A stretch of 64,000 nucleotides of DNA from Bog-159 sp963785255 (lineage in GTDB: Bacteria; Acidobacteriota; Terriglobia; Bryobacterales; Bryobacteraceae): positions 434,001 to 498,000 of the forward strand of contig CAWAUR010000014.1 of the NCBI GenBank assembly GCA_963785255.1, read 5' to 3'. The notes under the pieces are model-generated. The model saw only the letters and a program-made list of their open reading frames with translations, ran no database searches and was not told where the DNA came from. Below, piece by piece: positions 34,740 to 43,869 of the stretch. Position 1 is the stretch's first letter. Each line of letters opens with the position of its first letter. A program made the translations under genes and the position numbers.

Positions 34740-36080
34740 ATGAGAGCCGAGTCCGAGACATCAGGTCAATGGACGATCAGGTACAGCGCGCAAACCCGCA
34801 CGGTGCAGGACTTGGCACACCTCTTTCAGGACGGCCAGTTGAACCTTGACCCTGGCTTCCAGCGTGAGTCCGTCTGGTCGGGTCGAGATCGCGCGAAACT
34901 GATCGATTCGATATTGCGCCGGTATCCGATTCCAGCTATTTTTCTCCACGAGACCCATAAGGACGGATCGATCGTCTACGATGTGATCGACGGCAAACAG
35001 AGGATTGAGAGCATCTTCAGGTTCATGGGCGTGATTCGCCGGGGCATATTTTCGGCCAAGACCGTGCTGTCGGCAGGTGACGCCGAGGAGATCGTCACAT
35101 GGCAGATGCTGAAGCGAAGACACGCGCAGCACCGGCTGGAGGGCTACCAACTCCAGGTGATTTACTTTAGAAGCTGAACTGGGCCAAATTATCGACCTCT
35201 TCGTCCGAATCAACTCGACCGGCCGAGCGTTGAATCGACAGGAACAGACCCATGCCAAGTACTTTCGCAGTCAGTTCCTGAAGCGGGCCACCAGGCTCGC
35301 GGAAACGCTCTCACCCGGCTGGTCTCTAACCGAGTCCTCTCGGAAAACCAGATCAGCCGGATGAAGCACATCGAGCTCATGTGTGAGCTAATGCTCTCGG
35401 TGCACTATGGCGACGTCATCCATAAGAAAAGGGTTCTCGAAGAAGCGATGTCCGAGAAGGGCCTCCCCTCGAAGGCGGTGGAACGGGCGCTGAACGGCGC
35501 CCGCTTGGCCTTCAACAGAACCTTCCGAATGTTCCCGAACCTCCGGGAGACCAGATTCTGTCAGGTCAGCGATTTCTATACGCTTGTGCTCCTGGTCCAT
35601 AAGCTGGAACGCGAGCATTGCATTCTCACGAAGCCATCCCGGAATAGAGTTGCGGCTGCGCTCTTGAGCGAGTTCGGCGCCGCCGTGGACGGCCTGCGCC
35701 ACTTGCAGAAGCGTCTTGAGCGCATCCCTGCCGACATGGACGTGTACCGCTCTTACTTGCAGACCGTTCTTGAAGGAACTGATACATCGCAGAACCGAAA
35801 GGCCCGGGAGAAGATCCTCGCCGGCCTGTTCGGCAGTTTGTTCGAAAAGAAAGATCCGTGGCGGATGTTCACGCCAGAACAGCGGAGGGTGATTTGGCAG
35901 AACAGCAAGAACAAGCTGTGCAGTCTTTGCGGGAAGCCTGTCACCTGGGAAGATTTCACGATTGACCACGTTCTCCCCTACTCACGCGGAGGCCGAACAG
36001 CCACGGTTAACGCCGCATTGGCGCACAAGTCGTGCAATTCAAAGGCGGGGACCAGAGCCAAGAAGGGCGCACGGCCCTAG
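34740..36080 (+). pseudogene. DUF262-HNH endonuclease-type defence protein, frameshifted
   Basis: N-terminal DUF262 (ParB/Srx-like) domain with LDPGFQRESVW and the VIDGKQRIESIF motif in frame 0. At about 35170 the frame shifts by one base into AELGQIIDLFVRINSTGRAL, and at about 35320-35335 it shifts back to frame 0 (ENQISRMKHIELMCELML). The C-terminus is an HNH nuclease (CSLCGKPVTWEDFTIDHVLP, NAALAHKSCNSKAG) with paired CxxC and the DHVxP core intact. The architecture is that of type IV/GmrSD-like or related DUF262-HNH anti-phage nucleases. The two compensating shifts leave an in-frame stop at 35175, so the product is not expected unless the bases are misread. Confidence 0.75.
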
Positions 36081-36201
36081 CGCCGCCATGCAACTGCCGT
36101 GCGCCCGCGGGAACTTCTCGGAAGATGCTACTCGCCAAGCGATCCTCGCGGCGGCGAGCGACGCTTTTGGGGTTGGCTGGCCGGTCGCGCGTCAGCCCCA
36201 C

Positions 36202-36348
36202 CTAGCTTCTAGGTCGAGGCGGCGGTGGCGGCGGCTGGATGTTTGGAGGACGTGTCGGTGCAGAGGGTTGCACGACCGTCTTACGCAATGGGATGGGCTG
36301 CACAACGGTTTCGTGCGAAGCGGCATTGTCGGCCTCTCGTTTTTGCAT
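36202..36348 (-). CDS. Short proline-rich peptide gene
   Basis: 48 residues, ATG 36348 with a good GGAGG five bases upstream. It begins MQKREADNAASHETVVQPIP and ends in a proline run (IQPPPPPPRPRS). No family recognised. It lies downstream of the DUF6338-like gene on the same strand. The start site is the main support; the protein is too short for more. Confidence 0.45.
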   Translation of the reverse strand: MQKREADNAASHETVVQPIPLRKTVVQPSAPTRPPNIQPPPPPPRPRS

Positions 36349-36457
36349 GCTAGCCTCCATTACCAGTGTATCCGGTTCCCGTCACGCTGAGCGCCCGGGG
36401 TCGGTGCATCAGCGGCTGCCACTTCGTTCTTCTTAAAAGGGGACTCCCCAACCGGGA

Positions 36458-37076
36458 TCATGCGCTTGTCGAGGCTCGGGCGTGAATGGCCGCGACGCAA
36501 TAGATCAGATCGGCGCGCACAAATATGTGCTGGTATGGCAGCGCGACGTAGTTCTTCGTAGCCTCATCGTAGATCGCGGGTTCCGCCAGCACGAGATCCC
36601 GCTCGCCTTTCTCCACTGTTACGTCGCAGGCGCGTACGATACCGGCGTAGGTTTCCTTGTTGTCGAGTGTGACAGCGACCATGTGATTTGGCGCGCACTT
36701 TCCTTACAAACACATCCCAGGCACACGGGTATCCCGAGGGGCGAAGCCTCACAACGAAAGCGGCGGCCGCTCCTACGGCTGCACCTGCGGCACAATGACA
36801 GAGGTATGCAACAGCCACTATCGGCAGAGTCGCCGGACTGATAGTGCCGAACAAGTTTGGGAATATGTAAGTAGGTTCAGGCGCCCCAATCAGGCCAGAA
36901 AGGCTGAACAAAAGCAGGCCAGCTATGCTGAAGCCAAGCAGCCGCAGAGCGAACGTCCACTGGCTCTCGCCCCACCTGACGCCCACGATGGCGCGGTAGA
37001 ACCAGTCGCCGAGGGCTCCCGGTAGCAGCGCCAGCACAAGGATGTAAAGCACCTTCAGGTCAGGCACGGCCCACAT
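36458..37076 (-). pseudogene. DUF6338-like membrane protein, frameshifted
   Basis: The first part (MWAVPDLKVLYILVLALLPG, DWFYRAIVGVRWGESQW) has three membrane segments as in DUF6338 proteins, and runs to about 36700. The expected C-terminal beta-barrel-like domain is present only in a different frame (HMVAVTLDNKETYAGIVRAC ... QHIFVRADLIYCV, ending 36458). A single-base shift near 36690 separates the two. The family often accompanies accessory genes; its function is unknown. Confidence 0.6.
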
Positions 37077-37213
37077 CTCTTGAATCGAACGCGAGCACTA
37101 TCATAACGCTAATGCGTTTTCTTGGCGTCAAGGCGAACTGGTTAGCCCCGCAACGCCGCCAACGAATCCAAACGTCCAAAGCCGGCACCCTGCGCCGCCC
37201 ACGCGCCGCGTCG

Positions 37214-37219
37214 TATAAT
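37214..37219 (+). promoter_or_regulatory. Candidate -10 element of korAB
   Basis: A perfect TATAAT 50 bases before korA, as before nifJ. The -35 region (TGCGCC at 37191) is weak. The two ferredoxin-reducing operons share this strong -10/weak -35 layout, which could mean activator-dependent control; that is an inference. Confidence 0.35.
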
Positions 37220-37268
37220 AAGAAATCGTAGTGAACAGGGTCACCATCCGAAATAAGGACTCCTATAG

Positions 37269-39113
37269 ATGTCAACGCTAGAAGTATCGCCGGCGGAGCC
37301 TCGCTCGAGCGCATCCGGCCATGCAGTAGTCAACGATTTTTCCATTCAGGTCGCCACAGTCAACGGATCCGGCAGCCAGACTGCCAATACCGTGCTGATG
37401 CGGTCCATTTTTCAGATGGGCGTGCCGGTCTCCGGCAAGAATATGTTCCCGTCCAATATCGCGGGGCTGCCCACCTGGTTCACCATTCGCGCCAGCAAAC
37501 ATGGATACATCGGCCGCAAAAAGGAAATCGATTTCCTGGTGGCCATGAATCCGGAAACCGCCCGCGAAGATGTGATGAAACTGGATAGCGGCGCCGCGGT
37601 AGTCTACGACGAGCCGCTCAAGCTCGACCAACTACGGTCGGACCTGCACTTCTATCCCGCGCCATTCGACAAGCTGGTCGCGCCGGTCTGCCCGGACGCC
37701 AAGTTGCGCAAGCTCGTGCGCAACATGCTCTACGACGGCATCGTGGCCTGGCTGCTGGGCATCGAAATGGACGAGATCCACAACGCCCTGGTGAAGCAAT
37801 TCGGAAAACGCAAGGCCAAGGCCGCCGAACTGAATTGGGGCGCCGCCAAGGCCGGCTACGAATACGCCTCCAAAACGTATACCAAGACCGATCCGCTGCA
37901 GGTGCAGCGCATGCACGCCAACACCGGCAAAATCATCATCGAAGGCAACGCGGCGTGCGCTCTGGGCGCCATGTTCGCGGGCGTTACGGTGGTTACCTGG
38001 TATCCCATCACGCCGTCTTCTTCGCTGGTTGAAACGCTGATCGGTTATCTGAAGCGCTTCCGCATCGATCCGGAAACCGGTCGCGCCACCTTCGCCGTGG
38101 TGCAGGCGGAAGACGAACTGGCTTCCATCGGCATGGCTATCGGGGCAGGGTGGGCGGGCGCCCGCTCTATGACCTCCACCGCCGGTCCGGGCATCTCGCT
38201 GATGTCCGAATTCATCGGCCTGGGCTATTACGCAGAAGTGCCGACCGTCATCTTCGACGTGCAGCGCGTGGGCCCTTCCACCGGTCTGCCTACGCGCACC
38301 ATGCAAGGCGATCTGCTATCCACCGCGCTGCTTTCGCACGGCGACACGCAGCATCCCATGTTCTTCCCCTGCTCTCCGGAAGAGTGTTTCACCATGTCGG
38401 TCGAGGCTTTCGATTTCGCCGAGCGCTTTCAGACGCCCGTCTTCGTCATGACCGATCTGGATCTGGGCATGAATAACTGGATGTCCGATCCCTTCCCGTA
38501 TCCCCAGAAGCCGATGGACCGCGGCAAGGTCCTGACCGCCGAAGATCTCGACAAGCTGGGAGGATTCGCGCGGTATAAAGACGTGGATGGAGACGGCGTC
38601 GGCTATCGCACGCTGCCCGCCACCAACCACCCCGCGGGCGCGTACTTCACACGCGGCAGCGGACACAATGAGAAGGCTCAGTATACTGAGCGCGAAGACG
38701 ATTACATCCACAATATGGATCGCCTGGCGCACAAGTTCCAGACCATGCGCCAGCATGTTCCACCGCCTGAAGTGATCTATCGCAGCGGCGCCGAGATTGG
38801 CTTCGTGGCGTGCGGCACGTCGCATTACGCGGTGGGCGAAAGCTGCGATCAGTTGCTCGCCGAATACGAAATCCCGGCCAGCTATCTGCGCCTGAGATCG
38901 TATCCGTTTACGCCCGGGTTGACCGAGTTCATCGAACGCCACCAGCGCGTCTACGTGGTGGACCAGAATCGCGACGCGCAGTTGCTTTCGCTGATGCGCC
39001 TGGAAATGACGCCCGAACAGATCGCCAAACTCAGAAGCATCCGGTATTACGGCGGGCTGCCCTTAGACGCCCGCACCGTCACCGAGGAAGTCGTCCGCCA
39101 GGAGGAGAAATGA
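37269..39113 (+). CDS. korA: 2-oxoacid:ferredoxin oxidoreductase, fused gamma-alpha subunit (KorA-type)
   Basis: 614 residues. The N-terminal ~190 residues are the gamma (CoA/oxidoreductase) domain (GSGSQTANTVLMRSIFQMGV); the rest is the alpha subunit with WYPITPSSSLVETL and AIGAGWAGARSMTSTAGPG. This matches the two-subunit 2-oxoglutarate (or related 2-oxoacid) oxidoreductases of many aerobes and facultative bacteria. It forms succinyl-CoA (or another acyl-CoA) with reduced ferredoxin, replacing or reversing 2-oxoglutarate dehydrogenase. It is translationally coupled to korB (ATGA). Substrate assignment is by family; 2-oxoglutarate is likely but not proven. Confidence 0.92.
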   Translation: MSTLEVSPAEPRSSASGHAVVNDFSIQVATVNGSGSQTANTVLMRSIFQMGVPVSGKNMFPSNIAGLPTWFTIRASKHGYIGRKKEIDFLVAMNPETAREDVMKLDSGAAVVYDEPLKLDQLRSDLHFYPAPFDKLVAPVCPDAKLRKLVRNMLYDGIVAWLLGIEMDEIHNALVKQFGKRKAKAAELNWGAAKAGYEYASKTYTKTDPLQVQRMHANTGKIIIEGNAACALGAMFAGVTVVTWYPITPSSSLVETLIGYLKRFRIDPETGRATFAVVQAEDELASIGMAIGAGWAGARSMTSTAGPGISLMSEFIGLGYYAEVPTVIFDVQRVGPSTGLPTRTMQGDLLSTALLSHGDTQHPMFFPCSPEECFTMSVEAFDFAERFQTPVFVMTDLDLGMNNWMSDPFPYPQKPMDRGKVLTAEDLDKLGGFARYKDVDGDGVGYRTLPATNHPAGAYFTRGSGHNEKAQYTEREDDYIHNMDRLAHKFQTMRQHVPPPEVIYRSGAEIGFVACGTSHYAVGESCDQLLAEYEIPASYLRLRSYPFTPGLTEFIERHQRVYVVDQNRDAQLLSLMRLEMTPEQIAKLRSIRYYGGLPLDARTVTEEVVRQEEK

Positions 39114-40159
39114 GCACCGTCGCCACACCGCCCCCCCCGCCCAAGAAGGTCAACCACATCGGCTTGGAAGTCATTAATTACAAGGGCGCCAAGACCACGT
39201 TGTGCGCCGGTTGCGGTCACAATTCCATCTCCGAGCGCGTCATCGAATGCTTCTACGAGATGGGCGTGGAACCCTGGCGCGTCGGCAAGTTTTCGGGGAT
39301 CGGGTGTTCGTCGAAATCGCCCGCGTATTTCCTGAACCTGTCGCATGGATTTAACGCCGTGCACGGCCGCATGCCGGCCATTGCCACCGGGGCCATCATG
39401 GCCAACCGCACCATGCTGGGCTTGGGCGTTACCGGCGATGGCGACACTGCATCCATCGGCATCGGACAGTTCATGCACCTGGTGCGCCGCAATCTGCCGA
39501 TGATTTATATCATCGAAGACAATGGCGTGTATGGTCTGACCAAGGGACAATTCTCGGCCACCGCCGATGTTGGCTCGAAGCTGAAGACTGGCGTGATCAA
39601 CGATCTGCCGCCCTTCGATTGCTGCGCGCTGGCGCTCAGATGGGGCGCCACGTTCGTGGCCCGTTCCTTTTCGGGAGACAAGAAGCAGTTGCAGACGCTC
39701 CTTAAGGCGGCCATCGCGCATAACGGCTTGTCGGTTATCGACGTGGTTTCGCCATGCGTGACGTTCAACGATCACGAAGGGTCCACCAAGAGCTACAGCT
39801 ACATGAAGGAGCACGAAGAGATGCTCCAGGACGTGTCCTTTGTGCCTTCGTTCGAAGAAATCAGCGTGGAGATCGAGGAAGGCGAAGTGCGCGATATCGA
39901 GTTGCACGACGGATCGCACCTGCGCATCCGCAAGCTGCATCGCGACTACGATTTCACCAGCCGCCTGGCGGCGCTGACGGCTCTGGAAGACGCCGAGAAG
40001 AACCACGAGGTGCTTACCGGCGTGTTTTACGTGAACACCGAGAAGCCGAATTTCCTGGAGATGCTGCACTTGGCCGAGGAGCCACTGGCGACGCTTCCGC
40101 AATCGAAGGTGCGCCCGCCCAAGCAAGTGCTCGACGAAGTGATGGAAGAGTTGCGGTAG
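39110..40159 (+). CDS. korB: 2-oxoacid:ferredoxin oxidoreductase beta subunit (KorB-type)
   Basis: 349 residues starting at ATG 39110 (GGAGGAG upstream; overlaps the korA stop). TPP-binding subunit: CAGCGHNSISERVIECFYE, GIGCSSKSPAYF, GDGDTASIGIGQFMHLVRRN with the metal-binding DNGVYGLTKGQFSAT. Cys residues in the CAGCG and GCSS positions are consistent with the [4Fe-4S]/TPP site of these enzymes. A Pro-rich N-terminal tail is present. It completes the two-subunit enzyme with the upstream gene. Confidence 0.93.
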   Translation: MSTVATPPPPPKKVNHIGLEVINYKGAKTTLCAGCGHNSISERVIECFYEMGVEPWRVGKFSGIGCSSKSPAYFLNLSHGFNAVHGRMPAIATGAIMANRTMLGLGVTGDGDTASIGIGQFMHLVRRNLPMIYIIEDNGVYGLTKGQFSATADVGSKLKTGVINDLPPFDCCALALRWGATFVARSFSGDKKQLQTLLKAAIAHNGLSVIDVVSPCVTFNDHEGSTKSYSYMKEHEEMLQDVSFVPSFEEISVEIEEGEVRDIELHDGSHLRIRKLHRDYDFTSRLAALTALEDAEKNHEVLTGVFYVNTEKPNFLEMLHLAEEPLATLPQSKVRPPKQVLDEVMEELR

Positions 40160-40177
40160 GCCAGGCCCCCGGCCGTT

Positions 40178-40351
40178 GTGGGGCAGGCACTCTGCCTGCG
40201 CGGGCCTCGCAGGCCCGCTCTTTGGCGAGCTCAGCTCGCACCTGGCGAGCAACGCTCGCCCTGGACAGGCCAGGAGGGCCCTGTGCGGGCTCGCCCGGGG
40301 CGCCAAAGAGCGGGCCTACGAGGCCCGCGCAGGCTACGAGCCTGCCCCACA
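40178..40351. repeat. Long imperfect inverted repeat of dispersed modules
   Basis: After korB the module GTGGGGCAGGC...GCCTGCGCGGGCC...GGCCCGCTCTTTGGCG is met by its reverse counterpart CGCCAAAGAGCGGGCC...GGCCCGCGCAGG...GCCTGCCCCAC, with a GGCGAGC...GCTCGCC module between. Together they could fold into a very long hairpin. Further modules continue to about 40440. This ~340-base gap contains no gene. Confidence 0.7.
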
Positions 40352-40501
40352 GCGACGGCAACAATGTAGAAAGTCGAGTGGCGAGCAACGCTCGCCTTGA
40401 GCCGGCTGAAAGCCGACTGGGACAGGCCCCCGGCCGGCACCCGACGTGTCCCGTTTTCACGTGACCTGAAGCGCCGTTTGGCCCGCGTCTTAAATTCCTT
40501 C

Positions 40502-40756
40502 TCAGGGCTGGAAGCCGTCGGTCATCCACTGCTTATACAGATCCAGTTGTTCTTGCGACCAGAACGGCCCGCCTACCGGCATTCTGGGCGTGCTAGCCCC
40601 GGTCACGGAGTCGTATACCGCGGTAGCGTGGTGGTGGTCTCCAGCCGGGTCCGACATATAGCCGTAGTCGTTCAGTATGACTCCCGACGGTTTCATATGG
40701 TTAATATCAATCGGCCTGAACAACGGGACGATATCTTTTGCGAAAGACACTGGCAT
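40502..40756 (-). CDS. Small protein resembling a heme-less cytochrome-c-like domain
   Basis: 84 residues starting MPVSFAKDIVPLFRPIDINH. The opening SFAKDIVPLF and the closing SQEQLDLYKQWMTDGFQP resemble the ends of planctomycete/acidobacterial c-type cytochrome domains, yet no CxxCH is present. No signal peptide is visible, so it is probably cytoplasmic. Function unknown. It is divergent from the next gene and isolated between repeats. Confidence 0.6.
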   Translation of the reverse strand: MPVSFAKDIVPLFRPIDINHMKPSGVILNDYGYMSDPAGDHHHATAVYDSVTGASTPRMPVGGPFWSQEQLDLYKQWMTDGFQP

Positions 40757-40878
40757 AATTAATCTCCTTCGTCTCCAAAGTGAAATGATAGCGAGAAAGG
40801 ATGCCTAACGGGCGACAGATCGCCCGGCTTGTCCTGCGCGGCGCGGCGTTCGGTACCCTAAATGAAAGAGGCTTTCGC

Positions 40879-41841
40879 ATGCGGTTCCTGAGTCTGACAA
40901 ATCGATTTGTACTCACGGCGGCGCTCGCCATATTGGCCGCCAGCACGGCGCCGGGGGCGGAATTGAAGGATTTCGCCGGGACGTGGGTGATGCGGCTGGG
41001 CGATCGGCATCTCTTCGTGCTGACTCTGACGCCCGCGGACGCGGGAATGCGCGGCACGTTCGAGCGGCCCGCCAAGTTTCACCGTTCGAACGGCATCTTC
41101 GCGGGCATCGAGGGCGCCCAACGCGACAAAGTGCTGGAGACCCGATTGGCGGACGGTGTGTTGCACCTGACGATTCAAAATGCCAACGACTCGCAAGATC
41201 GGGACGGCTATGCGATGACGTTGAAAGGCAATCGCGCGGAGCTCATCTACGACGATGTGCCCTCAACTGTGGTCCAACAGCCGTTCGTCTTTGAACGCGC
41301 GCCGGCGGGCGCCACGGTGGCGACCGATTGGGATCCTTGCCGGGCGTATGCACCGGAAGATTCCGATACGCCGAACGCGGAGATGAAGGCGATCTTCGAC
41401 GACGACCAAAAAGTGCGCACGGCTCCGCAAAGCGATGGGCAGGCGATGTCGCGTACCGACGCCGAACGCCGCGGCCGGACGCGCAAGTTATTGGCCGCGG
41501 GCGCGCTGCACACCGGCAAGGATTTTGAGGAAGCGGCTTTCGTTTTCCAGCATGGCGACACGCCCGCGGACTATCTGCTGGCCCACACGCTGGCCATGGT
41601 TGCGGTGGCCAAGGGCGATTCGATGGCGATCTGGATCGCGGCAGCGACGCTCGACCGGTATCTGCAGCGCATCGGCCAGCGGCAGATCCTCGGCACACAG
41701 TATCTGATCGGCCCGGACCATCGCTGGACGCAGGAGCCTTATGACCGGGAACTGGTTTCGGAAGCTTTGCGGGGGCAGATCGGGGTACCCTCGCAGGCGC
41801 TGCAGGGCGAGCAGTTGAAGATTTATCAGGCGCAGCAATAG
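40879..41841 (+). CDS. Secreted hypothetical protein with DUF6624-like C-terminus
   Basis: 320 residues from ATG 40879; the signal peptide (RFVLTAALAILAASTAPGAE) decides this start over ATG 40801. The N-terminal half is a beta-rich domain (ELKDFAGTWVMRLGDRHLFV). The C-terminal ~120 residues (DYLLAHTLAMVAVAKGDSMA, ATLDRYLQRIGQRQILGTQY) resemble DUF6624, a helical domain found in secreted proteins. No catalytic residues can be named. It converges on the mtrB-like gene. Confidence 0.6.
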   Translation: MRFLSLTNRFVLTAALAILAASTAPGAELKDFAGTWVMRLGDRHLFVLTLTPADAGMRGTFERPAKFHRSNGIFAGIEGAQRDKVLETRLADGVLHLTIQNANDSQDRDGYAMTLKGNRAELIYDDVPSTVVQQPFVFERAPAGATVATDWDPCRAYAPEDSDTPNAEMKAIFDDDQKVRTAPQSDGQAMSRTDAERRGRTRKLLAAGALHTGKDFEEAAFVFQHGDTPADYLLAHTLAMVAVAKGDSMAIWIAAATLDRYLQRIGQRQILGTQYLIGPDHRWTQEPYDRELVSEALRGQIGVPSQALQGEQLKIYQAQQ

Positions 41842-41855
41842 CACGGGGCGTGCCT

Positions 41856-41877
41856 GGACAGGCCAGGAGGCCTGTCC
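41856..41877. terminator. Perfect hairpin between convergent genes
   Basis: Arms GGACAGGCC and GGCCTGTCC around an AGGA loop, midway between the DUF6624-like gene and the end of the mtrB-like gene. No U-tract. Same type as 27517-27538; likely ends transcription from both sides, including the long hydrogenase-cytochrome transcript. Confidence 0.5.
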
Positions 41878-41880
41878 TAC

Positions 41881-43869
41881 CTACCGCGATAGAGTAAGTC
41901 CTGTCTGCAAGAGGTGCGCGCGGAAGCCTTCGTACTGATAGAACACTTCGCCGTAGCCGTAATACCGGTATTCCGACTTCCACGCCACGCCCTTATACAA
42001 CGGCATCGACAAACGTGCCAGCGGTTGGTAGTAAGTCGTGGGACGGCTGCCCGACGAAATGAACAGCGATCCTCCGAACGCCAGGTGTGGCGCAAGCTTG
42101 GCGTATTCGGGTAACGCCAAATCGATCAGCGCGCTGGCATTATGCGCATTGTCGCGATAGAGCGATAACTCGGGAATCAGGAACTCGGGATCGAGGTAGT
42201 TGATGTTCGAATACAGCGTGGAGCGGGTGTATTCGCCGATGACGCTGACACGCTTCGAAGGCGTCCATGCCGCGGATAGAGAATTCTGGCGGCTCAGGAA
42301 ACTGTAATTGATGCCCGCCGTCGGGTTCTGGTTATTCAACAGCGAGAAACTGGCCTGCAACGCGAGCTTCGAAGCGACTTGATACCGCGCGCGGGCGCGC
42401 ATCTTCTGGTAATTATAAAGACTGGTGCGGAAGTAGGCGTGACCCGTTTCGGCGGCCTCGAAATCCACGTTCGCCGACAGTTTTTGCGTGAGTCGCAGGT
42501 TGGCGCCCGCCAGGGCCACCTGCTGGCGCAAATCGCTCGATTCCTGGCCGGTCCCGAAGACCAGCGCGTCGTTCGTCTGCGCGTCGCCCCACACGTAGCG
42601 ATAGCCGCCCCGCAGTGTCAGCTTGCGGGTAACATCCACCAATAAGTCGGTTTGTTCCTGGTTATAGTTCACTATCAGCAGGCTCGAGAGCGGCGCAACG
42701 TCCGTCCCGGCCGTCAGGACACCGGGCTCGAGGATCGTATCGGCGAACAAGCCGGCCGCGGCGGTGTGCATGCGGTCGGTCATCCACGATTGGCGAATGC
42801 GCACGCGCTTCAGCGGCCGCAGCTCCAATCCCAGGCTGCCGGTGGTGTGCGGCTGCTTGCCCGTGGCGAATCCCAAGGCCTGCTCGCCGGTATAGAACAG
42901 CAGCGACTGTTGCAGCACAAAATTGCCGGTGTTGTACTGGCTGTAATTGACGTTGGTATCGGGCTGGCTGTAAAGGAACTGACCGGATACGTCCATCCAG
43001 GAGAACGGGCTGGCGGTGAACAGCGCCTTGGTATAAAGACTGCTGCCGGTTATGCCGTAAGCCTGCGCCAGGCTGGTCAAATCGAGCGTCTGGCCGAAAT
43101 AGGGCTGCGGATTGTTGCCCGCGCCATAGCCGGAAGCGTAAGCGTCCTGATCGTCGCGCAGAGTGGTGCCGCCCTGTTCCAGCGTTATATGCCAGCGATT
43201 GAACTCCAGGCGCACGCCGCCGCGAAAAGTGTCCGTCTTATCGAACATGTTATCGGTGACCGGATATTCGTTGGCATCCGAAACAAACGTAGTAATGCCG
43301 GTGCCTTCGCCGGAATCGCGGTCGTAGGCAAGATACGGAATGATGCGATGGCCGGGCCGCAGATCCAATTGGAAATCGCTCATGCGGCGGCGGGAAAAAT
43401 AGGAATCTTCGTCCAGCACAATGCCGGTGCCCAGCAAAGGGTCCGCGAAAGACGGCAGGAAATTGAAGTAGGCGATATCCCGGTAGTCGAAATTGAAATC
43501 GTAGATGCCCTGCTTGGAAGCGTCCAGGTGAACGGTGTTATAAGGATCGCCGCCCCAATTATTGGCGCGCACATCCAGGCGGTCGAAGAGGCGCTTCTTG
43601 GGATCGACAATGGTGAAGTCGAGGCCCAGCAGGCGGGGTCCCTGTTCCAGGTTCACTATGCTGCGGTAGACGTCGCTATCGCCGCCGATGCTGGTGAAGC
43701 GGTATCCGAAGTCGATCGTGCCGGTGATGGAAGGCTCGCCGGCGGGGACGGGCGAAGCGGCCGGGACGGGCGAAGCGGCCGGGACGGGCGAAGCCGCCGG
43801 GACGGGCGAAGCGGCGGGCTCCTGCGCCAGCAGCGGAAATGCGACCAACAAAGCCAATCCGAGTCTCAT
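41881..43869 (-). CDS. MtrB-type outer-membrane beta-barrel of a porin-cytochrome conduit
   Basis: 662 residues from ATG 43869 (the upstream start at 44256 is a shadow). A signal peptide (LGLALLVAFPLLAQ) is followed by an AASPVP tandem linker and then a barrel of many alternating beta-strands with aromatic girdles (for example YRSIVNLEQGPRLLGLDFTI, GYRFTSIGGDS, SEYRYYGYGEVFYQYEG). The family (MtrB/PioB) forms the sheath that lets a decaheme cytochrome pass electrons across the outer membrane. It follows the MtrA-type gene with an overlap of a few bases, the same order as in known conduits. The final residues (TGLTLSR) do not end in Phe, as many barrels do. Identification rests on strand pattern, size and position. 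Confidence 0.8.
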   Translation of the reverse strand: MRLGLALLVAFPLLAQEPAASPVPAASPVPAASPVPAASPVPAGEPSITGTIDFGYRFTSIGGDSDVYRSIVNLEQGPRLLGLDFTIVDPKKRLFDRLDVRANNWGGDPYNTVHLDASKQGIYDFNFDYRDIAYFNFLPSFADPLLGTGIVLDEDSYFSRRRMSDFQLDLRPGHRIIPYLAYDRDSGEGTGITTFVSDANEYPVTDNMFDKTDTFRGGVRLEFNRWHITLEQGGTTLRDDQDAYASGYGAGNNPQPYFGQTLDLTSLAQAYGITGSSLYTKALFTASPFSWMDVSGQFLYSQPDTNVNYSQYNTGNFVLQQSLLFYTGEQALGFATGKQPHTTGSLGLELRPLKRVRIRQSWMTDRMHTAAAGLFADTILEPGVLTAGTDVAPLSSLLIVNYNQEQTDLLVDVTRKLTLRGGYRYVWGDAQTNDALVFGTGQESSDLRQQVALAGANLRLTQKLSANVDFEAAETGHAYFRTSLYNYQKMRARARYQVASKLALQASFSLLNNQNPTAGINYSFLSRQNSLSAAWTPSKRVSVIGEYTRSTLYSNINYLDPEFLIPELSLYRDNAHNASALIDLALPEYAKLAPHLAFGGSLFISSGSRPTTYYQPLARLSMPLYKGVAWKSEYRYYGYGEVFYQYEGFRAHLLQTGLTLSR
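43745..43816. repeat. 18-bp tandem repeat, four units
   Basis: Four units of GGGACGGGCGAAGCGGCC (two with single changes), encoding PVPAAS on the minus strand just after the MtrB signal peptide. The copy number could vary by slippage without breaking the frame. Confidence 0.9.

Noticed and set aside
36239..36436. 65-codon plus-strand frame
   Set aside because: It is antisense to a short minus-strand gene that has a better ribosome site and start.
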